From Pseudomonadales bacterium (GTDB lineage Bacteria; Pseudomonadota; Gammaproteobacteria; Pseudomonadales; IMCC2047), in the NCBI GenBank assembly GCA_024234615.1, contig JACKNY010000001.1, positions 524,501-588,500 on the forward strand: a stretch of 64,000 nt of DNA, in the 5' to 3' direction. A program made the position numbers and the translations under genes. Numbering within the stretch: the stretch's first letter is position 1; every line of letters begins with the position of its first letter. Of the stretch, positions 18,265-27,134 are shown in pieces. The notes beneath the pieces were generated by a model, which saw only the letters and a program-made list of their open reading frames with translations, ran no database searches and was not told where the DNA came from.

Positions 18265-19128
18265 ATGGCATCCATTGTTTATCTCAATGGTGAATTTTTG
18301 CCCTTGGCAGAAGCTAAGATTTCTGTGCTGGATCGTGGTTTTTTATTTGGTGACGGAGTTTATGAGGTGATTCCGGTTTACCAGGGCAAAGCCTTTAGAG
18401 TAAGGGAACACATTCAACGTCTTGAGCGCAGTCTGGCGGCCACACAAATATCACTAGTCCAGCAGGAACAGGATTGGATTGCGCTATTTGAAGCGGTGAT
18501 TGCGCGTAATCGTCAGGAAACCTCGGATCTATCGCTCTACATCCAGGTGACGCGAGGTGTTTCGGCAAAACGCGACCATGCTTTTCCGGCCGATGCAAAG
18601 CCGACGCTGTTCATGATGGCTACTCCGGTAGTTTATGGCGCTGATCTCGGTTCGGTAAAAAGTATTCGTGCGATCACTCTGCCGGATAATCGTTGGACTC
18701 GTTGCTATATTAAGAGCATTTGCCTATTGCCTAATGTGCTATTGAAACAAACAGCCTCGCAGCAGGGTGTGGAAGACGCGATTCTAATCCGGGAGGGCTA
18801 CCTAACAGAATCCTCTTCTGCGAATGTTTTTATCGTGAAAAACGGCGTTGTTTACACACCACCTAAAACGGATTACATTCTAGGTGGCATTACCCGGGAT
18901 TTAATCGTTGAGCTGGGTGAACAAGGCTCTTTCGATTGTCGTGAGCAGGAAATCTCAGAGCAAGAGTTGTTGCAGGCTGATGAGGTATGGGTCACCAGTT
19001 CAACGCGTGAAATTATTCCCGTGACCGAATTGAACGGCAAATCAGTGGGCAACGGAAAAATCGGGCCGCTGTGGTACAATGTGGCGAAACGTTATCAGGC
19101 CTATAAAGCCGAGCTCGTTACCCGCTAA
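18265..19128 (+). CDS. D-amino acid / branched-chain (class IV) aminotransferase
   Basis: A fold-type IV PLP aminotransferase of 287 residues. N-terminal signature 'SVLDRGFLFGDGVYEVIPVYQG'; the PLP lysine is in 'RCYIKSICLLPNVLLKQTASQQG'; 'EGYLTESSSANVFIVKNGVVYTPP' is the class IV phosphate-binding segment. The sequence style and the position after dacA fit D-alanine aminotransferase (D-Ala + 2-oxoglutarate = pyruvate + D-Glu), which would link it to peptidoglycan D-amino acid turnover. IlvE or aminodeoxychorismate lyase activity cannot be excluded from sequence alone. Confidence 0.85.
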   Translation: MASIVYLNGEFLPLAEAKISVLDRGFLFGDGVYEVIPVYQGKAFRVREHIQRLERSLAATQISLVQQEQDWIALFEAVIARNRQETSDLSLYIQVTRGVSAKRDHAFPADAKPTLFMMATPVVYGADLGSVKSIRAITLPDNRWTRCYIKSICLLPNVLLKQTASQQGVEDAILIREGYLTESSSANVFIVKNGVVYTPPKTDYILGGITRDLIVELGEQGSFDCREQEISEQELLQADEVWVTSSTREIIPVTELNGKSVGNGKIGPLWYNVAKRYQAYKAELVTR

Positions 19129-19151
19129 TCAAATATATTTTGTAGGAATAC

Positions 19152-19418
19152 ATGCAACCGCCCGCTCCTAAAATAGAATTCCCCTGCGAGTATCCCATCA
19201 AGGTGGTGGGTCGAGCTGCACCAGACTATAAGGAGATGGTGCTCGATATTATTCAGGTGCATGCGCCAGGCTTGGATTTTGAACGCATTAGCCTAAGAGA
19301 AAGTCGGAATGGCAAATATTGTTCAATCACTGTGACTATAGTGGCGACGGGCGAAGCACAATTGTCGGCCATTTTTGAAGATCTTAAGGCCAGCGGCCGC
19401 ATTGAAATGGTGCTATAG
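19152..19418 (+). CDS. ybeD: YbeD/DUF493 family protein
   Basis: An 88-residue cytoplasmic protein of the UPF0250 family: 'IEFPCEYPIKVVGRA' at the N-terminus and 'SRNGKYCSITVTIVATGEAQLSAIFEDLKA' in the ferredoxin-like (ACT-like) fold. In gammaproteobacteria it sits between dacA and lipB, as here. Its role is unknown; the fold suggests a small-molecule-binding regulator. Confidence 0.92.
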   Translation: MQPPAPKIEFPCEYPIKVVGRAAPDYKEMVLDIIQVHAPGLDFERISLRESRNGKYCSITVTIVATGEAQLSAIFEDLKASGRIEMVL

Positions 19419-19448
19419 GTTCGGCTCAATATATTCCTCAAGCTTTGA

Positions 19449-20099
19449 ATGCATAGAACCATGGCTACCATAGCACTTCCACTAATCCATCAGCTTGGCT
19501 TGCAACCTTACGAGAAGGTTTGGGCTGACATGAAGCGATTCACAAACGAGCGTGATGAAACCACGGGCGATGAATTCTGGTTGGTGACTCATCCTCCCGT
19601 CTTTACTTTGGGGCAAGCGGGTAAAGAAGAACATTTGATTGAACCGGGTACTATTCCGGTGATCAAGTCTGATCGGGGTGGGCAAGTGACCTACCATGGC
19701 CCCGGACAGCCTATCATCTATTTACTGCTCGATTTACGACGGCTAAAAATAGGTGTGCGTGATCTGGTTAGTGTGATAGAAAATAGCATCATCCAATTAC
19801 TGGACAGTTATCAAATAGCAGCCCGTGCGAGGCAGGATGCGCCAGGCGTATACGTCGGGAACAGCAAAATTGCCTCGCTCGGTCTACGGGTCAGAAAAGG
19901 TTGTAGCTATCATGGTCTGAGTTTTAATTGGAACATGGATTTGGAGCCCTACCGCCGAATTAATGTTTGCGGTTATCCTGGGCAGACGGTGACGCAGTTG
20001 GCGGATTTAGTAAGGCAAACACCGGATGAACAGCAGGTTTTTGAACAGCTAGTGAGTTGTTTGATTGGGCAGCTGGGGTATACTGACCCCCGTAACTAA
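19449..20099 (+). CDS. lipB: Octanoyl-ACP:protein N-octanoyltransferase
   Basis: Transfers octanoyl groups from ACP to lipoyl domains, the first step of endogenous lipoate synthesis. The protein has 216 residues, or 212 if the ATG at 19461 is used; neither has a strong ribosome binding site. Motifs are 'RGGQVTYHGPGQPIIYLLLD' and 'ARQDAPGVYVGNSKIASLGL', containing the catalytic lysine, with the catalytic cysteine in 'RRINVCGYPG'. It is followed by lipA. Confidence 0.96.
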   Translation: MHRTMATIALPLIHQLGLQPYEKVWADMKRFTNERDETTGDEFWLVTHPPVFTLGQAGKEEHLIEPGTIPVIKSDRGGQVTYHGPGQPIIYLLLDLRRLKIGVRDLVSVIENSIIQLLDSYQIAARARQDAPGVYVGNSKIASLGLRVRKGCSYHGLSFNWNMDLEPYRRINVCGYPGQTVTQLADLVRQTPDEQQVFEQLVSCLIGQLGYTDPRN

Positions 20100-20114
20100 T
20101 ATGAGTATCTATTG

Positions 20115-21104
20115 ATGGAAAGGAACTTAACAGAAGTTGGCGATCGGCCAGAAAAAGTGGTGCGGGTAAAGCAAGGCGTTAAATTGCGGGGGGCCGAAAA
20201 AGTTGCGCGTATCCCTATCAAGGTAATTCCGACTGAAAAAGCACCGCGCAAACCGGACTGGATTCGTGTACGTATGCCAACTTCCCCTGAAGTTGCGCAT
20301 ATCAAGCAAATACTACGTAAAAGTAAATTGGCATCGGTTTGCGAAGAAGCCAGTTGCCCTAATCTGGGTGAGTGTTTCAGTAACGGAACCGCGACCTTTA
20401 TGATCATGGGTGAAATCTGTACGCGGCGCTGTCCGTTCTGTGATGTTGCGCACGGCCGTCCAAATCCGCTGGATCAGGATGAGCCCAAGCATCTTGCTGC
20501 GGCAATTGCTGAAATGAAATTACGTTATGTGGTGGTGACTTCCGTTGATCGCGATGATTTACGCGATGGCGGCGCCGGTCACTTTGCTGACTGTATCCGC
20601 GAAACCCGGCTAGCTAACCCGACGATTAAAATTGAAGTCTTGGTGCCGGATTTTCGCGGGCGTATGGAAGTGGCGCTGGGTATCCTAACGGCTGAGCCGC
20701 CAGATGTGTTTAACCATAACTTAGAATCCGTGCCTAGGCTCTATAAAAAAATCCGCCCTGGTTCGGACTATCAGTGGTCGTTAAGCCTCTTGCAAAAGTA
20801 CAAAGAGCGGATACCCAGCGTGCTGACAAAGTCTGGTATTATGGTTGGCTTAGGTGAGGAGTCTAAGGAAATCTATCAGGTGATGGATGATATGCGGGCG
20901 CATCAGGTGGATATGATCACCATTGGCCAATATCTACAGCCGAGTTTGAATCATTTGGCGGTAGAGCGCTTCGTGCATCCTGACGAATTTGCTCAATATG
21001 CTGATTATGCACGGCAGATTGGATTTAGCAGTGTCGCTAGTGGACCGCTAGTGCGGTCATCATATCATGCGGATAAGCAGGCTAAGGGCGAAAAAGTTGA
21101 TTAA
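20115..21104 (+). CDS. lipA: Lipoyl synthase (radical SAM)
   Basis: Inserts two sulfurs into octanoyl-lipoyl domains. The protein has 329 residues from the ATG at 20115. The auxiliary cluster motif CX4CX5C is in 'CEEASCPNLGEC' and the radical SAM CX3CX2C in 'CTRRCPFC'. The C-terminal 'GPLVRSSYHAD' contains the RSSY signature whose serine ligates the auxiliary cluster. A five-codon peptide (ATG at 20101, ending in the TGA at 20113) overlaps the start region. The stop codon lies inside a short tandem repeat. Confidence 0.97.
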   Translation: MERNLTEVGDRPEKVVRVKQGVKLRGAEKVARIPIKVIPTEKAPRKPDWIRVRMPTSPEVAHIKQILRKSKLASVCEEASCPNLGECFSNGTATFMIMGEICTRRCPFCDVAHGRPNPLDQDEPKHLAAAIAEMKLRYVVVTSVDRDDLRDGGAGHFADCIRETRLANPTIKIEVLVPDFRGRMEVALGILTAEPPDVFNHNLESVPRLYKKIRPGSDYQWSLSLLQKYKERIPSVLTKSGIMVGLGEESKEIYQVMDDMRAHQVDMITIGQYLQPSLNHLAVERFVHPDEFAQYADYARQIGFSSVASGPLVRSSYHADKQAKGEKVD

Positions 21105-21139
21105 AACGAAGTTGATTAAAAAAAGATGATTAAAACGAT
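21096..21139 (+). repeat. Imperfect triplicate 14-15-bp repeat spanning the lipA stop
   Basis: Three adjacent near-copies of a GTTGATTAAAACGAA-like unit start at 21096, 21111 and 21125. The first copy contains the lipA stop codon. It looks like a replication-slippage expansion and has no evident function. Confidence 0.6.
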
Positions 21140-21288
21140 GCTGAGTAATTGTAATAGATTGTAAATTTGTAATGGGCCTATTGCTAAGCAACAACAGTTG
21201 TAATAGTGTGCGCCGCATTCAGCTTTGTATTAATCCTGAAGCAAAGCAAAGAGCGGTTAAAGGATTTTCATTCATGAGGAGAAACATT

Positions 21289-22422
21289 ATGTTTAAGAGA
21301 ATTTCTGCATTGATAGGCATTTCAGCCCTGTCATTGATTACGGCAAACGCTGCGTTTGCCGATGAAGGAACTGGGCTCAATATTTTTGGTGGCGCCACCC
21401 ATTACTTGTTTGGCGACAACGATATTTCCGATACCAGTGGCGGTGTACTTGGCCTTGGCTATAAGTTTTCAGAGCATTGGGGTATTGAAGGTACCTATAT
21501 TGATTTAGGCAATACCGAGATGGATTTGATCGGTGGTGGCGATGTCGATTTTGACATCAGTGGCTATCGTGCTGATTTACTATATCATTTTAGCGAAACC
21601 GCTAGCGGTGTGGTGCCCTATCTGGCTTTTGGTGCTGGGGAGTTTGATATAGACCCCGATTTGGCAGGTGTTAGTTCCGATGACCAAACTTTCGTTAACT
21701 TCGGTGGTGGGTTTAAAAAATACATCACTGATAATTTAGCGTTTCGTGGCGATTTACGTGCGATTCGTAATACCTCTGAATCAAGCACTGACTTAGCAAT
21801 GATGGTCGGATTAGATTACTTTTTTGGTAGTCGTGGTAAAAAGGCAGCACCTGTTGCTGCACCACTGGATAGCGACGGTGATGGTGTCTATGATGATCAG
21901 GATCGTTGCCCTAATACGCCTGCTGGCGTTGCCGTTGATAGCAACGGCTGTCCGCTGGATAGCGATGGTGATGGTGTTTATGATTACAAAGACAAATGTC
22001 CGAATACACCGGCTGGTGCCCGCGTTGACGAAGACGGTTGTCAGTATGTGATCAAAGAAACAGTATCAGTGGAACTGGAAGTTCTGTTCGACCTCAACAA
22101 AGCAGTGGTCAAACCAGCCTTCTATGAAGAAATTAAGAATGTTGGCGAATTTATGAAACTTTTCCCATCGACCAACGCTACTATCGAAGGCCATACTGAT
22201 AGTACTGGCGATGATGATTATAACCAAGGTCTGTCTGAGCGTCGCGCTAACGCGGTGCGCCAGGTGTTGATCGATCAGCACGGTGTTGATGCAAGCCGAA
22301 TTAAAGCGGTTGGTTATGGCGAATCACAACCACGTGCCGACAACGACACTAAAGACGGTCGTCAGCAAAACCGTCGAGTGATGGCGGTGATTAAAACAGA
22401 AGTGGAAAAACCAGCTAAATAA
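21289..22422 (+). CDS. OmpA-family outer membrane protein with TSP3 repeats
   Basis: A 377-residue outer membrane protein in the OprF/OmpA style. The ATG at 21289 is chosen because 'GAGGAGA' stands 6 nt before it and a clean signal peptide follows (ending 'NAAFADE'); the open frame itself extends far upstream. An eight-stranded beta-barrel domain comes first ('GLGYKFSEHWGIEGTYIDLG'), then two calcium-type thrombospondin-3 repeats ('DSDGDGVYDDQDRCPNTPAG'), then a C-terminal OmpA peptidoglycan-binding domain with 'TIEGHTDSTGDDDYNQGLSE'. It tethers the outer membrane to the wall. Monocistronic, with its own terminator. Confidence 0.94.
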   Translation: MFKRISALIGISALSLITANAAFADEGTGLNIFGGATHYLFGDNDISDTSGGVLGLGYKFSEHWGIEGTYIDLGNTEMDLIGGGDVDFDISGYRADLLYHFSETASGVVPYLAFGAGEFDIDPDLAGVSSDDQTFVNFGGGFKKYITDNLAFRGDLRAIRNTSESSTDLAMMVGLDYFFGSRGKKAAPVAAPLDSDGDGVYDDQDRCPNTPAGVAVDSNGCPLDSDGDGVYDYKDKCPNTPAGARVDEDGCQYVIKETVSVELEVLFDLNKAVVKPAFYEEIKNVGEFMKLFPSTNATIEGHTDSTGDDDYNQGLSERRANAVRQVLIDQHGVDASRIKAVGYGESQPRADNDTKDGRQQNRRVMAVIKTEVEKPAK

Positions 22423-22442
22423 GTAGTTTCACTTGAGTAATT

Positions 22443-22472
22443 AAAGCCGGGGTTTAAAGCCCCGGCTTTTTT
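22443..22472 (+). terminator. Rho-independent terminator after the OmpA gene
   Basis: A 10-bp stem (AAAGCCGGGG at 22443-22452 with CCCCGGCTTT at 22460-22469, 7-nt loop) followed by a T run to 22472. It lies 20 nt after the stop codon. The A-rich flank means it could also work from the minus strand. Confidence 0.92.
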
Positions 22473-22605
22473 ATGCCTGCGATTTGGCCAGCCTGAGTTG
22501 CTCTCTAGCTTCTATTACAGGGACGTCCTCCGCATTGTCCACTTCCTCGAAATACTCAATGGCCTGACAAGTCCGTCTGGGCGTTTCGTTGTCGCGAAAA
22601 ACCAT
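22471..22605 (-). CDS. Possible small ORF (44 codons), downstream of the AraC gene
   Basis: An ATG on the minus strand at 22603-22605 opens 44 codons (begins 'MVFRDNETPRRTCQAIEYF', acidic middle, ends 'LRLAKSQA'), with its stop inside the T run of the OmpA terminator. The composition looks protein-like, but there is no ribosome binding site and no family was recognised. It could be a remnant of a larger gene or chance. It lies 53 nt downstream of the AraC gene on the same strand. Confidence 0.25.
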   Translation of the reverse strand: MVFRDNETPRRTCQAIEYFEEVDNAEDVPVIEAREQLRLAKSQA

Positions 22606-22658
22606 ACAGATCGCACTCTTTTACCGCCTAGGAACTCTGGCGAAAAATACTGGCTAGG

Positions 22659-23630
22659 TTAGCGTTTCAGAGTCTCGGAGGGTAGTTCCCCAAAGCGACG
22701 TTTATACAGCTGTGCAAATCTACCCGCATCATTGATGCCTTTGTCGAGTAATATTTCGGTAACGCTCGTGTTTTGTGGGTTTGCCTGCTGCAAAGACTCG
22801 TGGACAAGGTTCAAACGCATAGACTGAATGTAGCGTGAAGGGGTTTGGTTTAAAAAGTGGTTGAAGCCGTTTTGTAGCGTACGGGGCGTGACACCTACCT
22901 GTAATGCAACTTCTTGCAAGGAAATAGTGTTGCTTATATTTTCCCTAATGTAATCAGCGGCTTTACGCACATGCCAAGGTAGTGGCGCTGGCGAGGTTTG
23001 GCGTAACTGTTCAGAATAGTTGTGTCGCCAGGTATTGAGAAGTAAAGAAATTACTAGTTCGCTGAACTGATGATTGACTCGTGGTTGATTGAGTTGATCG
23101 GCAAAGTCGTTGTACTGCTGACAAAAGTATCCGAGCGTTTGTTGCAATGCACGAGTTTGACTAGATTGGCTGGGAGAAAGATCGAACAGTATTGGCTGCT
23201 GTAGGTTTTTATCAAGCAGTTTGGATAGTTGTCGCTCCAGGGCCTGACGTTTCAGTACTAACACCAGATAACTGCAATCAGGCCCCATCTGTATTTTGGT
23301 GATACCCTGTGGGGAAACTAAAGTAGTGAATCCAGCGGTTGCGTTGACCTGGTGACTGCCATTGGTAACACAGGCTTTGCCCGATAGTGCAGTTTGGATT
23401 AAGTAGTAATCGGAAATTTCGCCAGCATCAATGCTGACATTAGCGCCGTATTGCAGATAATAGAGCCCCATATCCCCCAATACGACACCATCGAGGCGAG
23501 CATCAATATGGCTGCTTCGACTCGCCTGCATACGGTGTGGCCAGATGAATTGACCGACCTTATCCTGTGTTTCACCCAGGTCATGGGAAATAAACAGGTT
23601 GTGATTGGAAAGTGGGTTTGTCTGGATCAT
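22659..23630 (-). CDS. AraC family transcriptional regulator (copy A)
   Basis: A 323-residue regulator from the ATG at 23630 (a TTG seven codons upstream also opens the frame). The N-terminal ~200 residues form a cupin-like sensing domain ('YYLQYGANVSIDAGEISDYY', 'GSHQVNATAGFTTLVSP'), as in the AraC_binding_2 group. The C-terminal ~100 residues carry two helix-turn-helix units ('ISLQEVALQVGVTPRTLQ', 'VTEILLDKGINDAGRFAQLY'). It is a paralogue of the gene at 24982-25965. It is transcribed away from the nitrilase gene, so it is a good candidate for its regulator. The ligand is unknown. Confidence 0.88.
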   Translation of the reverse strand: MIQTNPLSNHNLFISHDLGETQDKVGQFIWPHRMQASRSSHIDARLDGVVLGDMGLYYLQYGANVSIDAGEISDYYLIQTALSGKACVTNGSHQVNATAGFTTLVSPQGITKIQMGPDCSYLVLVLKRQALERQLSKLLDKNLQQPILFDLSPSQSSQTRALQQTLGYFCQQYNDFADQLNQPRVNHQFSELVISLLLNTWRHNYSEQLRQTSPAPLPWHVRKAADYIRENISNTISLQEVALQVGVTPRTLQNGFNHFLNQTPSRYIQSMRLNLVHESLQQANPQNTSVTEILLDKGINDAGRFAQLYKRRFGELPSETLKR

Positions 23631-23856
23631 GCTAGGGCCTGTTCGCTGCAAGAGGAAACACCTAAACGCTCCTATCCTACCAAATTTTGCGGTTCGATGA
23701 ACAGCCCAGAAATTATTGTCGATTTTACTGGGGGTTATCAGGTGGTTTCTTAAATTAAGGATTCTGAATTAGCCCATTGGCTTCGCTTTGTTCATTGTCG
23801 GGCTATCGAATAATCGTCTACAGTGGATTAGCTTCAGTTGAAAGTGAGGAAATACA

Positions 23857-24951
23857 ATGGCTAGGCAAAAACCTATTGAACAGTACATGGCGCTGGCGTT
23901 GCAAACCATGATGCGTGGGGCGCAAAAGCGCGAAGATATCCAACATAATATCGATCATATTTCCGAGTTGGCGCACGCCGCCTACTGGTTAACCAGTATT
24001 GATCTGCCAGTGCGGCTGTTGACCTTGCCAGAAGGTGCGTTGCAGGGTTTTACCGATGAGATATTTGATTGGGATCACGTGGACTATGTGAAACGCACGG
24101 CAATTGATATCCCTGGCACCGAAACAGAGGCCTTGGGCAAGCTGGCCAAGGCACTGAATGTTTATATCATCGCACAAGCGAAAGCCAAACACCCGGAGTT
24201 TCCAGAGCGTTTCTTTAATTGTGCTTTCGTAATTAATCCTGATGGTGAGGTGATTCATGTACATTACAAAATGCAGGTTTTCGCACGTGAGCACTCGACG
24301 GTTCCGCACGATGTCTGGGATCGCTGGATTGAGCTTTACGGTGATGGACTGGATGCTTTCTTCCCGGTAGTTGATACGGAAATAGGCCGCATCGGTACCA
24401 TTGTCTGCATGGAAGGCAGCTATCCTGAAACGGCTCGTGGCCTGGCAATGAACGGTGCTGAAATAATGTATCGCCCAAGCTACCCGGAGCCCTATGTGGG
24501 TAATGGCCTGTGGGATGTGCAAAATCGTGCGCGCGCCCTTGATAACACCATGTATGTTATTGCGCCCAACCCGGCCGGCTATTATGTCACCCCAGAGTCG
24601 CTGCACCCGATTGATGTCACAGGTGGTGAGTCTATGATCGCCGACTACCAGGGGCGTGTGATTTCCAAGCACCATTCTGGCGGTACGGCATCTTACGCGG
24701 GCGGTATTATCGATATTGAAGCACTGCGACAATATCGCGCGCGCTCCCTGTGGGGTAATTGGCTGCGTGATTTGCGCACTGAACAGTATCGGATTATTTA
24801 CGATCAACCCATGTATGAAAAGAATCGCTGCCTGGAATGTCCGCCGCTGCGGCATGCCGAAAACGATAAGATTGTACGGGCGGCTACCGAAAAGATGTTT
24901 GAGCGGGGTATCTGGAAAAAGCCAACCTACATGTTAGAAGAGGACGAATAG
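23857..24951 (+). CDS. Nitrilase superfamily carbon-nitrogen hydrolase
   Basis: A cytoplasmic C-N hydrolase of 364 residues. The catalytic triad is visible: E59 in 'LPEGAL', K138 in 'HVHYKMQVF', C184 in 'TIVCMEGSYPE'. The C-terminal region ('CLECPPLRHAENDKIVRAA') extends beyond the core fold, as in amidase/nitrilase relatives. The substrate (an amide or nitrile) cannot be told from the sequence. A 'GAGG' element precedes the ATG ('AGTGAGGAAATACA'). The gene is flanked by two paralogous AraC regulators and lies beside CoA-ligase catabolic genes, which suggests it releases a carboxylic acid for that pathway (inference). Confidence 0.85.
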   Translation: MARQKPIEQYMALALQTMMRGAQKREDIQHNIDHISELAHAAYWLTSIDLPVRLLTLPEGALQGFTDEIFDWDHVDYVKRTAIDIPGTETEALGKLAKALNVYIIAQAKAKHPEFPERFFNCAFVINPDGEVIHVHYKMQVFAREHSTVPHDVWDRWIELYGDGLDAFFPVVDTEIGRIGTIVCMEGSYPETARGLAMNGAEIMYRPSYPEPYVGNGLWDVQNRARALDNTMYVIAPNPAGYYVTPESLHPIDVTGGESMIADYQGRVISKHHSGGTASYAGGIIDIEALRQYRARSLWGNWLRDLRTEQYRIIYDQPMYEKNRCLECPPLRHAENDKIVRAATEKMFERGIWKKPTYMLEEDE

Positions 24952-24981
24952 AAGTTCGACCCTTGCCGCGGGCAAATCGGA

Positions 24982-25965
24982 CTATTTATGGCGGGTACTC
25001 AATGTTTCTGAGGGGTAGCAGCCATAGCGCTTAAAGTAGAGCTGCGCCCAGCGGCCAGGGTTATTGATACCATGTTCCCACATAATGCGACTCACATTGG
25101 TTTGCCCCGCCGCGTTTTGTAATGCTTGATGGAGATGGTGCAATCGCCTGGACTGGATAAACTCCGAGGGAGTCTGGCCGAGATGTTTTTTAAAGCCGTT
25201 TTGCAGCGTCCGTTCTGTGACATTGCTGATGCGACAAAGGTCGCTCATGGTAATGGTCTCTTGGATGCGGCTGTCAATAAACTCACAGGCACGCCTTACA
25301 TGGCGTGGTGTTGCTGTGTGCCGGTCATTGTTTAATTGGGCTGAGTAATTATGTTGCTGTGAGCTAATGAGAGCGCAGGTCGCCATATCGATATGACTTT
25401 GTAGCAAATGCTTGTTGTGTAATATTTGCTGGTCAGGCTTATCGTAAAATGCACATAAAAAATGCATCGTTTCCAACCACGCACGTTTGTTGGCTTCAGC
25501 CTGTTCCGAAAACAGGTCAAATACCACTGGTTCGTTAATATCCTGTTGCAGTAAATCAGCCAGTTTGAGTGTGATCGTAGATCGATCCATCTTAAGAGCT
25601 AAATGTGCGCAGCCTTGTTTGAAATTAATTTTGGTGGGTAATGAGGGGTCAATTATCGCAATATCATTGGGGACTGTGGTGATCAAACGTTGTCCATTTA
25701 GAGTGCTACTTTGCCCTATCAGCGTGGTTTGGATAAGGAAATGCTGGTCGTTACAGACCGGTTCGATACTGACATCCGCACCGAAGGTTAAATAAACAAT
25801 AGACATGGTGCCAAGGTTGATGCCATTGAACTGGGCATCAATCAAGCCGCCGGGATCACCTGATTCACAACGGTTCTGCCAGAATAGTTCATTACCGACG
25901 TGAATCGTATCCCGGATATTTCCGTTTTGTAATAACTGGTGTGTTGCCAATGGTCGATAAAGCAT
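24982..25965 (-). CDS. AraC family transcriptional regulator (copy B)
   Basis: A 327-residue regulator with the same layout as copy A: sensing domain ('IVYLTFGADVSIEPVCNDQH'), then a C-terminal DNA-binding domain ('ITMSDLCRISNVTERTLQ', 'VSRIMWEHGINNPGRWAQLY', 'YGCYPSETL'). It ends 30 nt from the end of the nitrilase gene and is divergent from the crotonase gene at 26208 across a 242-nt gap, so it probably controls that operon. In the gap, GGAATA (26080-26085) and TATTCC (26127-26132) form an inverted pair, a weak operator candidate. Confidence 0.88.
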   Translation of the reverse strand: MLYRPLATHQLLQNGNIRDTIHVGNELFWQNRCESGDPGGLIDAQFNGINLGTMSIVYLTFGADVSIEPVCNDQHFLIQTTLIGQSSTLNGQRLITTVPNDIAIIDPSLPTKINFKQGCAHLALKMDRSTITLKLADLLQQDINEPVVFDLFSEQAEANKRAWLETMHFLCAFYDKPDQQILHNKHLLQSHIDMATCALISSQQHNYSAQLNNDRHTATPRHVRRACEFIDSRIQETITMSDLCRISNVTERTLQNGFKKHLGQTPSEFIQSRRLHHLHQALQNAAGQTNVSRIMWEHGINNPGRWAQLYFKRYGCYPSETLSTRHK

Positions 25966-26207
25966 GGCGATTTCATAGAAATGTAGATAGCTTCATCATA
26001 GCCTAAGCTAGGCCAATTGGAAATCCTTGGTGGTCCTTACCATAGTCGCAGATATTATGAACTATCCCGTGTTTATTGCGGAATATGGACTGGATTTTCG
26101 GATTTCGTATTACCTGCACAGAGCGGTATTCCTAAAATATAACCACTAAATAGCAGGCTTGTTGAGTGCTACCTTCCGCTTAGTTAAAAATATCAGAGGT
26201 TAATACT

Positions 26208-27038
26208 ATGAGCAATTATGAAAATATTATTCTGGAAATAGAAGGTGAATTGGCGACAATCACGCTAAATCGACCGGAGAAAAAGAATTGTATGAGCCCT
26301 GCTCTACATTCCGAAATGTGCGTAGCCCTGAGAGAGGTGGAAGCCGCCAAGGTTAAAGTGATGGTCTTGACGGGTGCGGGTAATGCTTTTATCGGTGGCA
26401 TGGATCTTGAGAAGTGCTTTTTTGATAACTGGGATAACCCGGAAGATTTTGTCGACGGTGTGAAACCTTCATTTGAATGGATGAGCCATCTCAAAAAATT
26501 TCCTGCAGTAACGATCGCCAAAGTCAACGGCTGGTGTTTTGGTGGTGGCATGGAGGTTGTCGGGCTGTGTGATATCGCCATTGTCGCAGAAGAGTCCATT
26601 TGGGGGCTATCGGAAGTCAACTTTGGTATCTTCCCCGGTGGTGGCACGACCTGGACGGTTGTCAACAATATGCCTTCGCGCAAGCAGGCGCTCTATTACT
26701 CGCTCACCGCTGATACTTTCACTGGTAAAGAGGCGGTAGAGCTTGGCTGGGCATCAAAGGCAGTTCCGCTGGCTGAGTTAGACTCGCACACAGATAAAGT
26801 CGTCGCTGGGCTCTTGAAAAAAGGCCGTATCGTCCTTCAGAAAACCAAAGAGGTTTATGAAAGAATCATCAATCTCAATATGGAGTTCCCTGAAGCAGTT
26901 GATTACGAAATTGCCAAGCTCTATGAATTATCTCGTCTGACTCATGATGACTGGATCCGCACTGCACTTAAATCTTTCAATAAGCGCGAGTACAAACCCG
27001 GTCTGCAAGATTACAAATTGACACGGGACGATATTTAG
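26208..27038 (+). CDS. Enoyl-CoA hydratase/isomerase family protein, HCHL-like
   Basis: A crotonase-fold enzyme of 276 residues. The overall sequence recalls p-hydroxycinnamoyl-CoA hydratase-lyase: 'LNRPEKKNCMSP', 'FIGGMDL', 'VNGWCFGGG', 'WGLSEVNFGIFPGG' and the C-terminal 'KPGLQDYK'. However, the two catalytic glutamates of ordinary enoyl-CoA hydratases are both present, E116 (in 'GGGMEVV') and E136 (in 'LSEVNFG'), 20 residues apart. HCHL has Ser at the first of these sites. A simple hydratase on an enoyl-CoA is therefore at least as likely as a vanillin-forming lyase. It heads the CoA-ligase/acyl-CoA dehydrogenase run and is divergent from AraC copy B. Confidence 0.85.
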   Translation: MSNYENIILEIEGELATITLNRPEKKNCMSPALHSEMCVALREVEAAKVKVMVLTGAGNAFIGGMDLEKCFFDNWDNPEDFVDGVKPSFEWMSHLKKFPAVTIAKVNGWCFGGGMEVVGLCDIAIVAEESIWGLSEVNFGIFPGGGTTWTVVNNMPSRKQALYYSLTADTFTGKEAVELGWASKAVPLAELDSHTDKVVAGLLKKGRIVLQKTKEVYERIINLNMEFPEAVDYEIAKLYELSRLTHDDWIRTALKSFNKREYKPGLQDYKLTRDDI

Positions 27039-27134
27039 ACGGCGCTAATTATCGGGCAGTAACAGGGGATAGATGGTCGACAGTCATCTATTCCTTCGCT
27101 CGAAATAGTAATGGTTTTATACAGGTATCCAATC

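Noticed and set aside
26208..27038. Naming the crotonase as vanillin-forming HCHL
   Set aside because: The HCHL active-site Ser is replaced by Glu, so a lyase function is not supported by sequence.
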